Position numbers and translations under genes: made by a program. From contig NZ_JBBHLB010000013.1 in the NCBI RefSeq assembly GCF_037572415.1, positions 25,084-89,083 of the forward strand: a DNA stretch of 64,000 nucleotides. The letters run 5' to 3'. This document shows positions 25,232 to 32,013 of the stretch, one piece after another. The DNA comes from Flavonifractor porci. GTDB taxonomy: Bacteria; Bacillota; Clostridia; Oscillospirales; Oscillospiraceae. The stretch's first letter is position 1, and each line of letters starts with the position of its first letter. A model generated the notes under the pieces. The model saw only the letters and a program-made list of their open reading frames with translations. It was not told where the DNA came from and did no database searches.

Positions 25232-26022
25232 AGGTGTAATCTCCTTCCAAAGTACAAAATACCCTCCAGTACGCCGCCGCCGATGGCCCGGGCCTTGTCG
25301 GACACGGTGAAGCAGTGGCGCACCTGGCACCGGGGATCAATGTCACCCGACTTCATCCCGGCGGTCACCGGAATACCGGCGGGGAGCATCCCCCGGACGA
25401 TGCCGGTGAGCTGGGCGGTGACGGGAATGCCGTTGACACGGGCCACCACGTCCCCCAGGCTGACCTGCTGGCCGATCTGAGCCACCGGCTCAAAGGGCCC
25501 GTCCGCGGGAGCCCGGATGATGCGCTCGGTGGTGTAGCCCCCCACGTCGCCGGGCACGCCGGTGTTGGGGATGGCGGCACCCTCCAGGATCAGCCGGCCC
25601 AGGTCGTGGCCCCGCTTGGTCTCAATGACCCCGTGGCAGTCCACCCCGGCGGTGAACCCGGGGCCAAGAGCCAGCACAATGGGGGCGTCGCTGATGGTGG
25701 TGCCCAGGTTGCGCTTGGCCAGAATGGCGTCCACCACCACGGTAAAGGGCAGCTGGGTCAGAATGGCCGCCTGGGGGTCCACCAGTACCGGGATCTCTCC
25801 GGCGGCCAGAATGTCCCTGACCTGGTCCCGACTTTCCGCCTTCCGGGCGGTGATGCCCTCCACGGTGGTTTGACCGTCGTAGATACACTGGGAGAAGGCC
25901 ACGGTCCGCCGTACCGCCGTGGGCTGGGCCACGTCGGTCATGACCACCTGAAAGCCCGCCCGGTACAGCCGCACCGCCGTGCCGGTGGCCAGATCTCCCG
26001 CGCCTTTCACTAAAATAAGCAT
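25219..26022 (-). CDS. yqeB: Selenium-dependent molybdenum hydroxylase system protein YqeB (EF2563 family)
   Basis: A 267-residue protein with an N-terminal nucleotide-binding motif (MLILVKGAGDLATGTAVRLYRAGF) and the family segment AVRRTVAFSQCIYDGQTTVEGI near 36-57; DAPIVLALGPGF is near 113-124 and the C-terminal half has a biotinyl-like beta region. The EF2563 family marks organisms with selenium-labile molybdenum hydroxylases; its exact reaction is unsettled. It overlaps yqeC upstream and xdhC downstream by 13 bp each. No hydroxylase structural genes are in the window. Confidence 0.9.
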   Translation of the reverse strand: MLILVKGAGDLATGTAVRLYRAGFQVVMTDVAQPTAVRRTVAFSQCIYDGQTTVEGITARKAESRDQVRDILAAGEIPVLVDPQAAILTQLPFTVVVDAILAKRNLGTTISDAPIVLALGPGFTAGVDCHGVIETKRGHDLGRLILEGAAIPNTGVPGDVGGYTTERIIRAPADGPFEPVAQIGQQVSLGDVVARVNGIPVTAQLTGIVRGMLPAGIPVTAGMKSGDIDPRCQVRHCFTVSDKARAIGGGVLEGILYFGRRLHLWND

Positions 26023-26726
26023 AGTCCGCCCCGCTCCTCTTCTTTGTAGTAAGTAATGGCGCTGTGGATGCCCTGCTGGGCCAACAGCTCCTGAATTTCC
26101 ATTCCCCAGGCCCGCCGCTGGTCATTGTCCGCCTTGTTCAGCAGACAGCGGAAGGCCATGGCCTGTCCCACGTCTTTTCGCCCGCCCAGAGGGCTGGACA
26201 GAATGGCCGCCACGTCGGCGGGGGTGATTTTGTGGTCGGGCTCCACTCCCAGCAGGGCGCACACCCGCTCCGGCCGGTGGCAGATCTCCCCCACGGATTT
26301 GCCCACGCTGTCCAGGCCCGCCGACGCAATGACGGCATGGCAGGCGGGAGGGATCACCGGCTCATGGTCCGCCGGAGCCTTCAGGGGGAGCAGCTTGGCC
26401 CCGTCGGCCTCGATGAGTACCACGTCGGCCAGCTCCAGACAGGCGGCGGGGTCTGCCGCGCCGGTGAGTTTGCCGCGCTCATCATAGGCCCCCAGAGTGA
26501 TCACCCGGTGCTCCTTCAGAAGGGCGGCAAGCTGGGCCAGATCCCCCGCCAGAGGCAGGCCGGGATGGGGGAGGATGTGGGTGGTGGTGGTGACCACCGC
26601 CTTGCGCCCGCTGTCCGCCGCCTGTTTGGCCATGGCGTACATGGTGGACGACTTTCCGCCGCCCCCCACCAGGGCCACCATACGGTGAGCCGCCGGGTCC
26701 AGGTTCAGACGTTCCCAAATGCCCAC
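26010..26726 (-). CDS. yqeC: Putative selenium cofactor biosynthesis protein YqeC
   Basis: A 238-residue P-loop protein. ALVGGGGKSSTMYAMA near 18-33 is the nucleotide-binding loop, then TTTTHI and VVLIEADGAKLLPLKAPADHEPVIP near 101-125. YqeC is found with YqeB and MocA in selenium-dependent molybdenum hydroxylase clusters and is thought to act in the cofactor. The GTG start has GGAGG 8 nt upstream and lies 3 nt after the mntP stop. Confidence 0.9.
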   Translation of the reverse strand: MGIWERLNLDPAAHRMVALVGGGGKSSTMYAMAKQAADSGRKAVVTTTTHILPHPGLPLAGDLAQLAALLKEHRVITLGAYDERGKLTGAADPAACLELADVVLIEADGAKLLPLKAPADHEPVIPPACHAVIASAGLDSVGKSVGEICHRPERVCALLGVEPDHKITPADVAAILSSPLGGRKDVGQAMAFRCLLNKADNDQRRAWGMEIQELLAQQGIHSAITYYKEEERGGLCLF

Positions 26727-26729
26727 GAT

Positions 26730-27293
26730 TCAGCCTCCCATCGTATGCTCCGCCAGAATTTTGATCCCGATGCCCACCAGCACCAGACCGCCCACCAGTT
26801 CGGCCCGCCGCTGGAACAGGGCCCCCAGCCGGCGGCCCGCCAGACCGCCCGCCACCGACAGCACAAAGGCCACCACGCCGATGACCACGGCGGAGAGGAG
26901 CACCGGCACGTTCATAAAGGCCATGGACACGCCCACGGCCAGGGCGTCGATGCTGGTGGCGATGGCCAGCAGGCACAGCCGCCGGGCGGACAGGTCGGAG
27001 GGAGCTTCTTCCTCCTCGCCGGCGCCGTGGCGCAGAGCGCCCCACACCATCCGGCCGCCGATGATAGCCAGCAGAGTGAAGGCCACCCAGTGGTCCATTG
27101 CCTCGATGTACTGGCTGACGCTGGTGCCCAGCAGCCAGCCGATCAGCGGCATGGCAAACTGGAAGCACCCGAACCAGATCCCCATTTTCACGGCCTGTCT
27201 GCCGCCGAAGCCGGGGATGGAGATGCCGCTGGACACCGAAACGGCAAAGGCATCCAGGGCCAGGCTGACGGCGATGAGAACGATTTCGACCAA
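26730..27293 (-). CDS. mntP: MntP-like manganese efflux pump
   Basis: A 187-residue six-helix membrane protein of the MntP (DUF204) family. The two related halves carry the paired motifs ALDAFAVSVSSG near 10-21 and SIDALAVGVSMAFM near 114-127. The TTG start is chosen because AGGTG lies 6 nt upstream and the protein then begins (M)VEIVLIAVSLALDAFAVS, like relatives; an upstream TTG five codons earlier has no binding site. It is first in an operon with yqeC-yqeB-xdhC, an unusual partner set. No yybP-ykoY riboswitch is seen in the short leader. Confidence 0.88.
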   Translation of the reverse strand: MVEIVLIAVSLALDAFAVSVSSGISIPGFGGRQAVKMGIWFGCFQFAMPLIGWLLGTSVSQYIEAMDHWVAFTLLAIIGGRMVWGALRHGAGEEEEAPSDLSARRLCLLAIATSIDALAVGVSMAFMNVPVLLSAVVIGVVAFVLSVAGGLAGRRLGALFQRRAELVGGLVLVGIGIKILAEHTMGG

Positions 27294-27330
27294 AACGATC
27301 ACCTGCAAAAAAGTTTGGTTTCCTTCAAAT

Positions 27331-27365
27331 AGTATAGCATAGCCGTTGGAATTATGCTATAACAA
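27331..27365. promoter_or_regulatory. Divergent promoter region with 9-bp inverted repeat (mntP operon / tadA)
   Basis: TATAGCATA (27333-27341) and TATGCTATA (27353-27361) are perfect inverted repeats 11 bp apart. On the minus strand TTGTTA-N18-TATGCT spans them and points to mntP. On the plus strand the arms form TAGCAT-N17-TATAAC pointing to tadA. A dimeric regulator bound here would control both directions. Confidence 0.55.
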
Positions 27366-27415
27366 ATATAAGGACACATGACCACAAAGGACGCATTTGA
27401 AAAGGAGGAGAGCGG

Positions 27416-27859
27416 ATGGAGAACCGGGACTATATGGCCCGCGCCCTGGAGCTGGGCCGTCAGGCCATGGAGGAGGGCGAGGTGCCGGTAGGCTGCGTCA
27501 TCGTGAAGGAGGGCGTGGTGGTGGGGGAGGGCCGCAACCGGCGGGAGACCGCCCGCACCGCTCTGGGCCACGCTGAGATCGAGGCCATCCACCAGGCCTG
27601 CCGCACATTGGGGGGCTGGCGGCTGACGGGCTGCACCCTGTACGTCACTCTGGAGCCCTGCCCCATGTGCGCCGGGGCCATTGTCAATGCCCGCATCCCC
27701 GCCCTGTACTACGGGGCCAAGGACGACAAGGCGGGGTGCTGCGGGTCGGTGCTCAATCTGTTTGAAGAGCGGTTCAACCACCATCCCCGCATCTACGGCG
27801 GCCTGATGGAGGAGGAATGTACCGCCCTGCTGCAAAGTTTCTTCCAGAATTTGAGGTAA
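27416..27859 (+). CDS. tadA: tRNA-specific adenosine deaminase TadA
   Basis: A 147-residue zinc-dependent deaminase that converts the wobble adenosine (A34) of tRNA-Arg to inosine. The HAE motif (GHAEIEAIHQAC) is near 51-62 and PCPMCAGAIVNARI near 80-93, giving the His-Cys-Cys zinc site and catalytic Glu. Length is normal. AAAAGGAGG lies 7 nt before the ATG. It is divergent from mntP and followed by the twin small-RNA region. Confidence 0.93.
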   Translation: MENRDYMARALELGRQAMEEGEVPVGCVIVKEGVVVGEGRNRRETARTALGHAEIEAIHQACRTLGGWRLTGCTLYVTLEPCPMCAGAIVNARIPALYYGAKDDKAGCCGSVLNLFEERFNHHPRIYGGLMEEECTALLQSFFQNLR

Positions 27860-27880
27860 AGAAGCCGGCCTTTTTGTACA

Positions 27881-27935
27881 TTTAATCAAATTGTAACAAA
27901 CAAAGCTACCTTTTTTAACAACCCACTGGTAGGAT
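27881..27935 (+). promoter_or_regulatory. PhoP-box-like repeats and -10 of predicted sRNA A
   Basis: Boxes TTTAAT (27881), TGTAAC (27892) and TTTAAC (27914) fall on an exact 11-bp period with the 27903 position degenerate. The last box starts 16 bp before the -10 TAGGAT (27930-27935). No -35 is present. Four TTAACA-like hexamers at 11-bp period upstream of the -10 is the layout of PhoP-activated promoters in Bacillus. Confidence 0.55.
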
Positions 27936-27941
27936 AACACT

Positions 27942-28019
27942 TGCAAGAGACAAAGCTTCTTTTCATTCTATCCTCCAATCATAAGAGACGGGCAGCGAGC
28001 GCAACGCTGCCCGTTTCGC
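27942..28019 (+). ncRNA. Predicted small RNA A (twin with B)
   Basis: About 78 nt from the predicted start to a terminator with a 10-bp stem (ACGGGCAGCG, 27988-27997; complement 28005-28014) and a weak T-rich tail. The 5' part GCAAGAGACA and the pyrimidine-rich TTCTTTTCATT...TATCCTCC recur in RNA B. TATCCTCC is complementary to a Shine-Dalgarno sequence (GGAGGATA), as in C/U-rich antisense sRNAs. No open reading frame is evident. Confidence 0.55.
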
Positions 28020-28023
28020 TGTT

Positions 28024-28110
28024 CTTCACAGGATCTTTACAGAGTGGGTGAAAGATTTAACGGAATTGTAACACCTGAGGATTTTTTCGTTAACATCTCT
28101 TGGGTATGAT
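28024..28110 (+). promoter_or_regulatory. PhoP-box-like repeats and -10 of predicted sRNA B
   Basis: TTTAAC (28056), TGTAAC (28067) and GTTAAC (28089) repeat the A layout with identical spacing (11 and 22 bp), and the last box again starts 16 bp before the -10 TATGAT (28105-28110). Two more boxes, CTTCAC (28024) and CTTTAC (28035), are 11 bp apart further upstream. Confidence 0.55.
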
Positions 28111-28116
28111 AATACT

Positions 28117-28208
28117 CGCAAGAGACAGTTTCTTTTCATTTCATTGTATCCTCTTTCCTTCGGCAGGGGCCGGACGCCAGGAGCGGGCGTCCGGCCCCTG
28201 CCGTTTTT
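28117..28208 (+). ncRNA. Predicted small RNA B (twin with A)
   Basis: About 92 nt ending in a strong intrinsic terminator: an 18-bp GC-rich stem (28161-28178 with 28186-28203) and TTTTT. It shares GCAAGAGACA, TTTCTTTTCATT and TATCCTC with RNA A, while the terminators differ completely. The remaining bases of 27860-28256 hold nothing else apart from the next gene's terminator. Confidence 0.6.
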
Positions 28209-28210
28209 GC

Positions 28211-28248
28211 AAAAAAACGCGGCAGGCGGGAGGTTCCCGTCTGCCGCG
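28211..28248 (-). terminator. Terminator of lipoprotein gene 1
   Basis: CGCGGCAG..CGGGA and TCCCG..CTGCCGCG form a stem of about 13 bp with one mismatch, followed on the minus strand by TTTTTTT. It faces the terminator of sRNA B. Confidence 0.75.
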
Positions 28249-28256
28249 GCGTGGGC

Positions 28257-28676
28257 TCAGGTCTTTTCAAATACCAAACTCTGGCCGTTTTGCTCCAGGG
28301 TCAGCAGCCCGTCGGCAAGGGTAACGGGCAGTTCCTCGCTGTCGGTGGCGAAGGTGAGGGCGCCGTCTTTCTGGCTCCAGGCGCCGGAGATGGTCTCCTG
28401 GCGGTTCAGATCAGGCATGGCGGTGTCCAGCGCAAAGGTGCCGTCGGCCTTGATCTCCAGCTGGATGGAGATCTGGGTGCCCATAGTCTCGCTCAGCGCG
28501 TCGGCGTCCAGCTCCAGCCCGGCGGCGGAGATGGTGTGCAGGCGGTAAATACCCACCACGTCGGCACTGGGATCAGTGGGGGCGCTCTGGGGGGCGCTGC
28601 CGCAGGCGGTCAGTCCCGCAGTCAGAAACAGAACTGCCAACAGAGGCAAAAGAAGTCGGGTTCGGATCAGCTTCAT
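28257..28676 (-). CDS. Small lipoprotein 1 (paralogue of lipoprotein 2)
   Basis: A 139-residue predicted lipoprotein: signal with lipobox GLTAC at about 21-25, then a beta-rich domain with VGIYRLHTISAAGLELD, LEIKADGTFALD, ISGAWSQKDGALTF and LTLEQNGQSLVFEKT. These segments recur in the gene at 29097-29471, so the two are tandem paralogues. AAGGAAGG lies 7 nt before the ATG. The strand order looks like a small lipocalin-type or META-like module, but no family is claimed. Confidence 0.7.
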   Translation of the reverse strand: MKLIRTRLLLPLLAVLFLTAGLTACGSAPQSAPTDPSADVVGIYRLHTISAAGLELDADALSETMGTQISIQLEIKADGTFALDTAMPDLNRQETISGAWSQKDGALTFATDSEELPVTLADGLLTLEQNGQSLVFEKT

Positions 28677-28722
28677 AAGGTCCTTCCTTTCTTGCGTATA
28701 TGGCAGGTGGTTGTAGGGCCTC

Positions 28723-28751
28723 ATTATAATGTGTACTGAACAAAGCCACAA
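28723..28751 (-). promoter_or_regulatory. Promoter of lipoprotein gene 1
   Basis: On the minus strand TTGTGG and a perfect TATAAT are 17 bp apart, 46 bp before the ATG. The -35 overlaps the first hairpin of the adjoining multi-hairpin region. Confidence 0.7.
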
Positions 28752-28975
28752 GCCTTGAAAAGCAAGGCTTTCAAGGCCAAATGGCTTTATTTAAGTGCAA
28801 GGTTTTTGGACAATTTCGGCTAAAAACCTTGCACCTTTCACTGGCGCGTTTCAACGCGCCAGTGAAAATACGCGTTGTAGCAATGGCTGAATTCCACAAA
28901 AGAGGCTCTTTTGAGCCATTTTTGTGGAATTGCGCGGCTACCGCCCCGTGAATAAACCGATTTTCAGTTTATTCA
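28742..28975. repeat. Five-hairpin non-coding region between paralogous lipoprotein genes
   Basis: Five strong hairpins follow one another: 28742-28788 (AAAGCCA/TGGCTTT outside, CCTTGAAA/TTTCAAGG inside), 28795-28834 (13-bp perfect stem), 28836-28867 (15-bp arms), 28890-28931 (12-bp arms with an inner GGCTC/GAGCC) and 28949-28975 (9 bp). No coding frame is evident. A minus-strand promoter lies just upstream. It could be a structured RNA, an extended leader, or a degenerate mobile repeat. Nothing else occupies 28677-29096 except promoters and a terminator. Confidence 0.55.
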
Positions 28976-28984
28976 GCAGACATT

Positions 28985-29014
28985 ATTATAGCATGTCCCC
29001 CGGGAAAGACGCAA
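28985..29014 (-). promoter_or_regulatory. Minus-strand promoter reading into the five-hairpin region
   Basis: TTGCGT and a perfect TATAAT are 18 bp apart, with an extended TGC before the -10, ending 10 bp before the first hairpin encountered on the minus strand. Confidence 0.6.
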
Positions 29015-29026
29015 GGTCAGAGACTG

Positions 29027-29065
29027 GAAGAAAAACCGGACTGCCCCAAATGGGACAGTCCGGTT
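29027..29065 (-). terminator. Terminator of lipoprotein gene 2
   Basis: AACCGGACTG and CAGTCCGGTT form a perfect 10-bp stem with a 12-nt loop, followed by TTTCTTCC on the minus strand. Confidence 0.8.
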
Positions 29066-29096
29066 CACAGGCGTTTTGATAAGTAAGAGAACAGAC

Positions 29097-29471
29097 TTAC
29101 TGCTTCTCGAAGGTAAGGGACTGGCCGTCCTGCTCCATGACCAGCGTATTGCCGTTCAGGGTAGCGGCAATATCCTCGCCCTCGCTGGAGAGAGTCACGG
29201 TGTTACCGCTGGAGGTCCAGGTGCCGGAAACGTTGCTGCCGGTGCCCAGAGCGCTCATGTCCAGGGTGAAGTTGCCGTCGCTCTTCAGCTCCAGGGTGAC
29301 GGTCATATCCACACCGGCCATGGCAGCCAGATCTTCAATGTTCATCTCAACGCCGGCAGCGTTCATCTTGGTCATCTTATAGGAGCCGGCAGGACCACCG
29401 CCGCCGCCGCAGGCAGCCAGGCTGACGATCATGGCCAGAGCCAGGAGCAGAGTCAATGCGCGCTTCTTCAT
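29097..29471 (-). CDS. Small lipoprotein 2 (paralogue of lipoprotein 1)
   Basis: A 124-residue predicted lipoprotein with lipobox SLAAC at about 17-21, a Gly-rich linker, then AGSYKMTKMNAAGVEMN, LELKSDGNFTLD, VSGTWTSSGNTVTL and LVMEQDGQSLTFEKQ, matching lipoprotein 1 segment by segment. It has its own promoter and terminator. Function unknown; the pair probably arose by duplication. Confidence 0.7.
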   Translation of the reverse strand: MKKRALTLLLALAMIVSLAACGGGGGPAGSYKMTKMNAAGVEMNIEDLAAMAGVDMTVTLELKSDGNFTLDMSALGTGSNVSGTWTSSGNTVTLSSEGEDIAATLNGNTLVMEQDGQSLTFEKQ

Positions 29472-29514
29472 AACATTCTTCCTTTCTTTTTCAGCCGCAA
29501 TACGGCGGAGGTCA

Positions 29515-29537
29515 AAATAAACGAAATACGTTTATTT
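29515..29537 (-). promoter_or_regulatory. Leader hairpin of lipoprotein gene 2
   Basis: AAATAAACG and CGTTTATTT form a perfect 9-bp stem with a 5-nt loop in the 5' untranslated region, about ten bases after the predicted start. It may stabilise the mRNA. Confidence 0.45.
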
Positions 29538-29547
29538 CGTAGTCTAG

Positions 29548-29576
29548 ATTATAGCATACCAGGGCAATAGTGGCAA
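29548..29576 (-). promoter_or_regulatory. Promoter of lipoprotein gene 2
   Basis: On the minus strand TTGCCA and TATAAT are 17 bp apart with an extended -10 (TGCTATAAT). Confidence 0.75.
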
Positions 29577-29610
29577 CCTGAAATAAATCTTAAAAAGAAA
29601 TATGCGTTGG

Positions 29611-29658
29611 AAAAAAGTTACAAAGCAAGAGCGAATCCCTTTGAGGCCTGCTCTTGCT
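29611..29658 (-). terminator. Terminator of the PLP-hydA-mocA operon
   Basis: AGCAAGAGC and GCTCTTGCT form a 9-bp stem with a 17-nt loop just after the mocA stop; TTTGTAACTTTTTT follows on the minus strand. Confidence 0.65.
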
Positions 29659-29659
29659 G

Positions 29660-30226
29660 TTATGAGTCTAGGTCCTCCGGCTGATCCACATCGGCCAGCT
29701 CTTTCGGGGAAAACGCCTCCACCAGGGTCAGCCGCTCCGGGTGGCGCTTCACCACCGCGCCGCCGCCAGTGTCCCCGGTGAGGGCGGCCAGCTCGTCCAG
29801 CAGGTCGGCAGGGAAGAGGACGGGATTGCCCCGTTTTCCTCCCCAGGACAGGGCACAGATGGCATTTTCTGATTCCTCAAAGGCCTTTTTTAGTCTGATA
29901 ATACTATCTGTGGTCAAAAAGGGCTGGTCGCATACGGAAAAGAGCACCCCGTCCATGTCCCCCATCCGGGACACCCCCAGGCGGATAGAGGCGGAAATAC
30001 CCTCTGCACCATTAGGATTGTACAGGGGAAGAAAACCCAGCTGCTCCCCGGCGGCCAGTACCTCCGGATAGGGAGAGCACACCGCCAGCCGGTCCAGCCC
30101 CGCACCCGCCAGGGTGGTCATGGCGCGGCGGTAGAGGGGCACGCCCTCTACCGCCGTCAACAGCTTGTTGGAGCCAAACCGCCGGCCCAGACCGGAGGCC
30201 AGCAGCACGGCGCCGATGCGCTTCAT
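29660..30226 (-). CDS. mocA: MocA-like molybdenum cofactor nucleotidyltransferase
   Basis: A 188-residue MobA-like NTP transferase. The N-terminus IGAVLLASGLGRRFGSNKLL carries the nucleotide-binding loop and conserved Lys; FSVCDQPFLTTDSIIRL near 96-112 carries the metal-binding Asp; GKRGNPVLFP is near 129-138. MocA makes the cytidine dinucleotide form of molybdopterin used by xanthine dehydrogenase-type hydroxylases. The ATG overlaps the hydA stop as ATGA. With xdhC, yqeB and yqeC nearby, a role in the selenium-dependent hydroxylase cofactor is likely. Confidence 0.85.
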   Translation of the reverse strand: MKRIGAVLLASGLGRRFGSNKLLTAVEGVPLYRRAMTTLAGAGLDRLAVCSPYPEVLAAGEQLGFLPLYNPNGAEGISASIRLGVSRMGDMDGVLFSVCDQPFLTTDSIIRLKKAFEESENAICALSWGGKRGNPVLFPADLLDELAALTGDTGGGAVVKRHPERLTLVEAFSPKELADVDQPEDLDS

Positions 30227-31605
30227 CGCCAGAACTGGGCGGGGCCACGGGACACATAGTGACCCAGACCCTCCCGGACCACCTTGCCATCCTGTACCGC
30301 CACCTGGCCGTCCAGCAGCACCGTGTCGGTGCGGCCCGCCATCTCCATGCCCTCGTAGGGGGTGTAGTCCACCCGCTGATACTGGGCCTCAGCGGTAATA
30401 CGCCAGGTATAATCAGGATCAAAGATTACGATATCGGCGTCGCTGCCCACCGCCAGAGCGCCCTTCTGGGGGAACATACCGAAGAGCTGGGCGGGGTGCT
30501 GAGCCAGGGCCAGCATCATCTGATGGGGGGTGATGCGGCCGGATTTCACGCCGCAGGTGTACATGATGGGGGGGCGGTGCTCGGTGCCGGGGATGCCGCC
30601 GGGGATGGCGGAGAAGTCGTCCTTGCCCAGCATCTTGGTGGGGTTGAAATTGAAGGAGCAGTGGTCGGTGCCGATGGTGTCGATCTCACCGTGCTCCAGG
30701 GCCTCCCACAGGGCGTCCACGTCGGACTGGGGCCGGGCGGGGGGAGCGCACACATACTTGGCGCTCTCGAAGCCGGGCAGGTGGTACTTGTCCTCGGTGA
30801 GGGTGAAGTACTGGGGGCAGGACTCCAGATAGACCTTCTGGCCCCGGTTCCGGGCGGCACGGGCCACCTCCAGGCCCCGCTGGGTGGACAGGTGGACCAC
30901 GTTCACGGGGTAGCCCGCCTGCTCGGCCAGAGCCAGCCAGCGGTCCACCGCCTCCGCCTCCATGGCGGCGGTGTGGGACAGGGGATGGCTGGCGGGGGAC
31001 AGCTTGCCGGCGGCCTTCAGCTCGGCGATGGCCCGGTCGATGAGGTCGCCGTTTTCACAGTGGCAGCCCACCACGCCGCCCTCCTTGCCCACGGCCTTGA
31101 TGACCTCGTAGGCCACCCCGTCGGAGATGCGGATATTGGCATAGGCCAGGTACACCTTGTAGGAGGTGACGCCCTGGGCGGTCATCTGAGGGATCTCCGC
31201 GATGATGCGTTTGTCCCAGTCCTTGATGGTCATGTGGAAGCCATAGTGGCAGCTGGCGTGGCCATCGGCCCGGGCGTGCCACTCGTCCAGGGCGGACTGA
31301 AGGGAGGCCCCCCGCTCCGGCTCGGCAAAGTCCAGCACGCAGGTGGTGCCGCCGGCCAGAGCGGCCCGGGTGCCGCTCTCCCAGTTGTCGGCGGTCTCCC
31401 TGATGGTGCCCTTGTTCATTTCAAAATGGGTGTGGGTGTCGATAAAGCCGGGGAAGACCAGCTTGCCCGCGGCGTCAATGACCTGGCTGTCCCCCACGGG
31501 AAGGCCAGGACCGATCTCGGCAATTTTGTTTCCCTCCACCCGCAGGTCGGCCTGTACCGGGCCTTCCGGGCAGATCAGGGTGCCGTTTTGGATGAGGATA
31601 GACAT
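30223..31605 (-). CDS. hydA: Dihydropyrimidinase / D-hydantoinase family amidohydrolase
   Basis: A 460-residue cyclic amidohydrolase. Metal ligands are visible: H58 and H60 (DTHTHFEM), the carboxylated Lys in TSYKVYLAY near 148-151, His in GCHCENGD and VVHLS, and Asp in GTDHCSFN near 309. The family opens dihydropyrimidine or hydantoin rings; such genes also occur in gut bacterial purine-degradation clusters with SsnA and selenium-dependent hydroxylases. AAAGGAG lies 10 nt before the ATG. Its operon contains two PLP enzymes and mocA. The true substrate cannot be read from sequence. Confidence 0.9.
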   Translation of the reverse strand: MSILIQNGTLICPEGPVQADLRVEGNKIAEIGPGLPVGDSQVIDAAGKLVFPGFIDTHTHFEMNKGTIRETADNWESGTRAALAGGTTCVLDFAEPERGASLQSALDEWHARADGHASCHYGFHMTIKDWDKRIIAEIPQMTAQGVTSYKVYLAYANIRISDGVAYEVIKAVGKEGGVVGCHCENGDLIDRAIAELKAAGKLSPASHPLSHTAAMEAEAVDRWLALAEQAGYPVNVVHLSTQRGLEVARAARNRGQKVYLESCPQYFTLTEDKYHLPGFESAKYVCAPPARPQSDVDALWEALEHGEIDTIGTDHCSFNFNPTKMLGKDDFSAIPGGIPGTEHRPPIMYTCGVKSGRITPHQMMLALAQHPAQLFGMFPQKGALAVGSDADIVIFDPDYTWRITAEAQYQRVDYTPYEGMEMAGRTDTVLLDGQVAVQDGKVVREGLGHYVSRGPAQFWR

Positions 31606-31630
31606 GATGAAGCGCTCCTTTCTGCTTCTG

Positions 31631-31984
31631 TCAGGCGAACTGTACGCCCAGCTGGAACAGGATATAGGGTACGGCCAGTTTGATGGCGCCGGTGACAATG
31701 GTCATGAAGGCCAGCAGAGCAAGGGCGGAGCCCCGCTTGCCGAAGGCATCCTGCCAGCGATCCAGCATACGGGTGAAGTTGGCGGTACGGTTCTGGGCGC
31801 CGATGAGGTCGGCCACGCTCTTAATGGTGGTGAAGGCGGTGTAGCCCATCCATACGGGCAGCGCGATCAGGGAGACATTGGAACGGAAGCCTCCGTTCAG
31901 CAGATAGAAGAGGGCCAGAGCAAAGCTGGCCACGGTAAAGAGCAGGTAGGCCCAGACGCCGACCTTGGCGGCACGTTCGTTCAT
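31631..31984 (-). CDS. Small membrane protein in the hydA operon
   Basis: A 117-residue protein with three hydrophobic stretches at about 10-32, 36-55 and 88-112, separated by a polar segment rich in Arg and Asn. Family not recognised. AAAGGAAC lies 10 nt before the ATG. It sits between the threonine synthase-like gene and hydA with short gaps, so it is co-transcribed; a transport-accessory role is possible but not shown. Confidence 0.6.
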   Translation of the reverse strand: MNERAAKVGVWAYLLFTVASFALALFYLLNGGFRSNVSLIALPVWMGYTAFTTIKSVADLIGAQNRTANFTRMLDRWQDAFGKRGSALALLAFMTIVTGAIKLAVPYILFQLGVQFA

Positions 31985-32013
31985 ATGGATGAAGTTCCTT
32001 TCTTTGGTGGATT

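Noticed and set aside
27294..27415. yybP-ykoY manganese riboswitch before mntP
   Set aside because: The leader is under about 60 nt and shows only the inverted repeat at the promoter.
27881..28208. CRISPR-like repeats
   Set aside because: Only two long units with conserved promoters and different terminators; no short repeats with regular spacers and no cas genes.
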